A DNA stretch of 64,000 bases from Pseudevernia furfuracea. Lineage: Eukaryota > Ascomycota > Lecanoromycetes > Lecanorales > Parmeliaceae. The translations under genes and the position numbers were made by a program. Position 1 is the stretch's first letter. Each line of letters opens with the position of its first letter. The stretch is from NCBI GenBank assembly GCA_022315425.1, contig JAIUPT010000042.1, positions 744,001 to 808,000 of the forward strand, read 5' to 3'. This document shows positions 63,101 to 64,000 of this stretch, piece by piece. The notes under the pieces were generated by a model that worked only from the letters and a program-made list of their open reading frames with translations, was not told the DNA's origin and made no database searches.

Positions 63101-63487
63101 GTCGTATGTGAGTCTGGGACTCTTGCGCGTAATCGTCTGAGGATATGGTATGATGGGCTCTTTCAATATTGGGTTTTCTTTCAAGACGGAGCCAATGACA
63201 CCCGGAGGGATGATAATGGGTACATGTCGGGGTTTGGGTTTGCTGAAGCCTGCATCGGAGGGGAAAGCATAAACAAGCGGTTTGTGTTCTATTGGAGGTG
63301 ACGGTAAACCTGGACGAGGATCTGGACCATTCAGCGGCGAAAATGGGATGAAGCGTTTAGCAATGGAGTGAATCTGGTTTTGTGGCGACGTCTTGTCCAC
63401 AGGACTTCCAAAAGGATGGTGATGGTTGAGTGTGAGCTCTCCCTCAGGCTTCAGCGTCGAGTTAGCCCGCCGGCCATCTGCTAACAT
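60194..63487 (-). CDS. Kelch-repeat and BTB-domain protein, Ral2-like
   Basis: Single exon. From ATG 63487 (MLADGRRANSTLKPEGEL) it is 1097 residues; an in-frame ATG at 63619 would add 44 unlikely residues. Residues 1-290 are Pro/Ser-rich with KPRHVPIIIPPGV and PRHIPIVIPAF repeats. Kelch repeats follow: ALVGATTTVLGDKLYVFGGRVLSRRHPQLTSDLYELDLVRRHWTKLE, PPPRYFHSMCALGDTKLICYGGMSPAN, IHVFDAPTRRWMSI, GRYAHCAAVLPS and EMVVVGGQDSANTYIEQISVFNLRSLKW. The BTB-type fold starts near 750 (DMDLIAIGQERIPVNSYLLAHRWGPFFVHLLRES). It is interrupted by about 75 Ser/Thr-rich residues and resumes LYLPHTPLTLRALVHYLYTSTLPG. This layout matches fission yeast Ral2, needed for Ras1 activation, and its filamentous relatives. 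Symbol withheld because orthology was not tested. Confidence 0.85.
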   Translation of the reverse strand: MLADGRRANSTLKPEGELTLNHHHPFGSPVDKTSPQNQIHSIAKRFIPFSPLNGPDPRPGLPSPPIEHKPLVYAFPSDAGFSKPKPRHVPIIIPPGVIGSVLKENPILKEPIIPYPQTITRKSPRLTYDLQKEEPLLTTRYRRPRHIPIVIPAFAQPQGLFPPTPPDSADSTPRASVQKPHSCEQFFTDMSRPTTSGSRTSTIDSNAPGRSPNSLNAGRFKPSSSTYLADMNSSSESSLNQDQMAQPQAAQSMVDSALLRLPQPADATPQSIAPSPAGNHSPPQTNGTTNLSGLVCNVRKCTGKEPRALVGATTTVLGDKLYVFGGRVLSRRHPQLTSDLYELDLVRRHWTKLETFGDTPPPRYFHSMCALGDTKLICYGGMSPANPVSSQSQGNASQGQANGIDPKPEMIVMSDIHVFDAPTRRWMSIATANTPQGRYAHCAAVLPSSATFTSANAPLSAIHHNPPSATPNQGSLGVALDGTGGAEMVVVGGQDSANTYIEQISVFNLRSLKWTATSSLGRSCGAYRSVVAPLISMPASMIGKGLDQEADVDGAARKSDRAESDSSMLIYSNYNFLDVKLELQVRLADGSLVEKPMTGQFSPPGLRFPNGGVLDNHFVVSGTYLTSSKQEYALWALDLKTLTWSRIDAGGGVFSQGSWNRGVLWPRRNTFVILGNRKRSLVEDYNHRRINFSNLCMVELEAFGLYDNPRRAWPTSNFPSISAPVLPPSVVLKNQTPAGRPLPSAAVDLGLMAMNLRDLADMDLIAIGQERIPVNSYLLAHRWGPFFVHLLRESSGMTSSSSQNDASSSSDGGTLRPGTLNPASVTSRHSSITITPSITTTASAAPSSLTANSSSSTNNRSFDPPKPEALPPSSRPRQLYLPHTPLTLRALVHYLYTSTLPGPNHPLCTPQILCSLLQLARPYRVDGLLEATVERLHQVLDGRNAAAVFNAAAMAAGGGRGTGVAFSKEGEAESDEIAQGGLTITRLPGSRRTRTRLNEQSESDDTGSEISGSEISSSAASESESDVGGNTHGRRVAVGTEEVWAGEISCVVGLQKRGLRGLMEGRRARERGHTVSKGGALGSNGAVNGNDVGLGIA

Positions 63488-64000
63488 GGTTGTAAGCTCC
63501 ACGCTCGTATGGAGAGATGAATTGAGGGAGACGGAGCATGCGGGATGGATATATAAAGAGTGGGATGGGGGGGGAATCTGGGGTACAGAGTAATGCAGGT
63601 TTGACAGGAACGCGAACAAGGTGTATATGCAGTAATGTATTGCCGCTTACCCCTGTGGAAGAAGAAGAAGAAGCAGAAGAAGAAGAAGAAGAAGAAGAAG
63701 GAGAGGACCGGACCAGCCTCCCTTGCTCTTGCCCTTGCCCTTGATGAGGGACGTTTCAAAAGATGTCACCCAAATGCCAAATGAGGCAGGTTGGATCCTT
63801 CCAGAGCAGGAAATTTGCGCTCGGTGCTCTTGAGGGTTGAAAAGTTTCGGCAACGTGCTTCTTGTCTAAGACCGTTGCGCACCAAGCGGGATGCAGCTCT
63901 TGCAGCTCTTGCACCGCTTTTAGCAGATATGAACTCAGTGGCGTAATTTTGGCGTGGGTTTCATGGAGTTGTGAAATACTACTGAGAAAGGGAAATGAAT
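63488..64000. other. Upstream region of the kelch-BTB gene, to window end
   Basis: No gene supported. It contains a GAA microsatellite at 63658-63703. Any gene beyond 64000 is not visible. Confidence 0.45.
63658..63703 (+). repeat. GAA trinucleotide microsatellite
   Basis: About 14 GAA units with one GCA interruption and a GAG at the end, about 170 bp upstream of the kelch-BTB start. On the gene's coding strand this is a TTC pyrimidine tract. Confidence 0.9.

Noticed and set aside
1..64000. Secondary-metabolite or defence gene cluster
   Set aside because: No polyketide, peptide or terpene synthase, no NLR-type or heterokaryon-incompatibility gene was seen; the genes are mostly conserved housekeeping ones.

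Overview
The window is nuclear DNA of a filamentous ascomycete (Pezizomycotina). The evidence is many short introns (mostly 46-75 bp) with GT...AG ends and CTRAY-like branch points, compact single-copy housekeeping genes on both strands, and families restricted to or typical of filamentous fungi (Atg28-like coiled coil, Ral2-like kelch/BTB, cytochrome b5-acyl-CoA dehydrogenase fusion, Cys-rich single-pass surface proteins). The class cannot be fixed from the sequence alone. There is no rRNA, no recognisable tRNA, no intact transposon and no CRISPR array.

Layout. 1-6 kb: partial ADP1-type ABC transporter (-), class I/II aminotransferase (+), cornichon/Erv14 cargo receptor (+). 6-16 kb: splicing factor Prp17/Cdc40 (+), a 1.8 kb gene-poor stretch, a large membrane-tethered EF-hand/ZZ protein (+), COX10 heme O synthase (-). 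16-26 kb: F-box-like hypothetical protein (+), mRNA 5'-triphosphatase Cet1 (-), proteasome subunit Rpn2 (+). 26-31 kb: a three-exon repeat-bearing cell-surface protein (-) followed by 1.5 kb with no gene. 31-39 kb: Mediator subunit Med8 (+), a gene of unresolved 5' structure (+), MPDU1-like PQ-loop protein (-), five-exon b5-acyl-CoA dehydrogenase (-), cupin (+), F-box protein (-). 39-51 kb: CAB4 phosphopantetheine adenylyltransferase (-), DCAF7/WDR68-like WD40 protein (+), Atg28-like coiled-coil protein (+), alpha/beta hydrolase (+), 1.45 kb without genes, patatin-type triacylglycerol lipase (+). 51-64 kb: elongation factor Spt5 (-), hypothetical protein (+), 1.5 kb without genes, Cys-rich single-pass membrane protein (+), Ral2-like kelch/BTB protein (-).

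The genes do not form an operon or a secondary-metabolite cluster. Themes recur: RNA polymerase II transcripts (Med8, Spt5, Cet1, Prp17), membrane and lipid trafficking (Erv14, MPDU1, patatin lipase, Atg28-like), mitochondrial and acyl-CoA metabolism (COX10, Cab4, acyl-CoA dehydrogenase) and cell surface or signalling (two surface proteins, Ral2-like). Most multi-exon models were rebuilt by hand by joining reading frames across splice sites, requiring phase agreement and continuity with the family; total spliced lengths divide by three in every model reported as resolved.

I did not find a convincing new multi-gene system. The most unusual items are the repeat-bearing surface protein, the BTB domain split by a low-complexity insert, the TM/EF-hand/ZZ/zinc-ribbon protein, two short telomere-like tracts in promoters, and several atypical introns.
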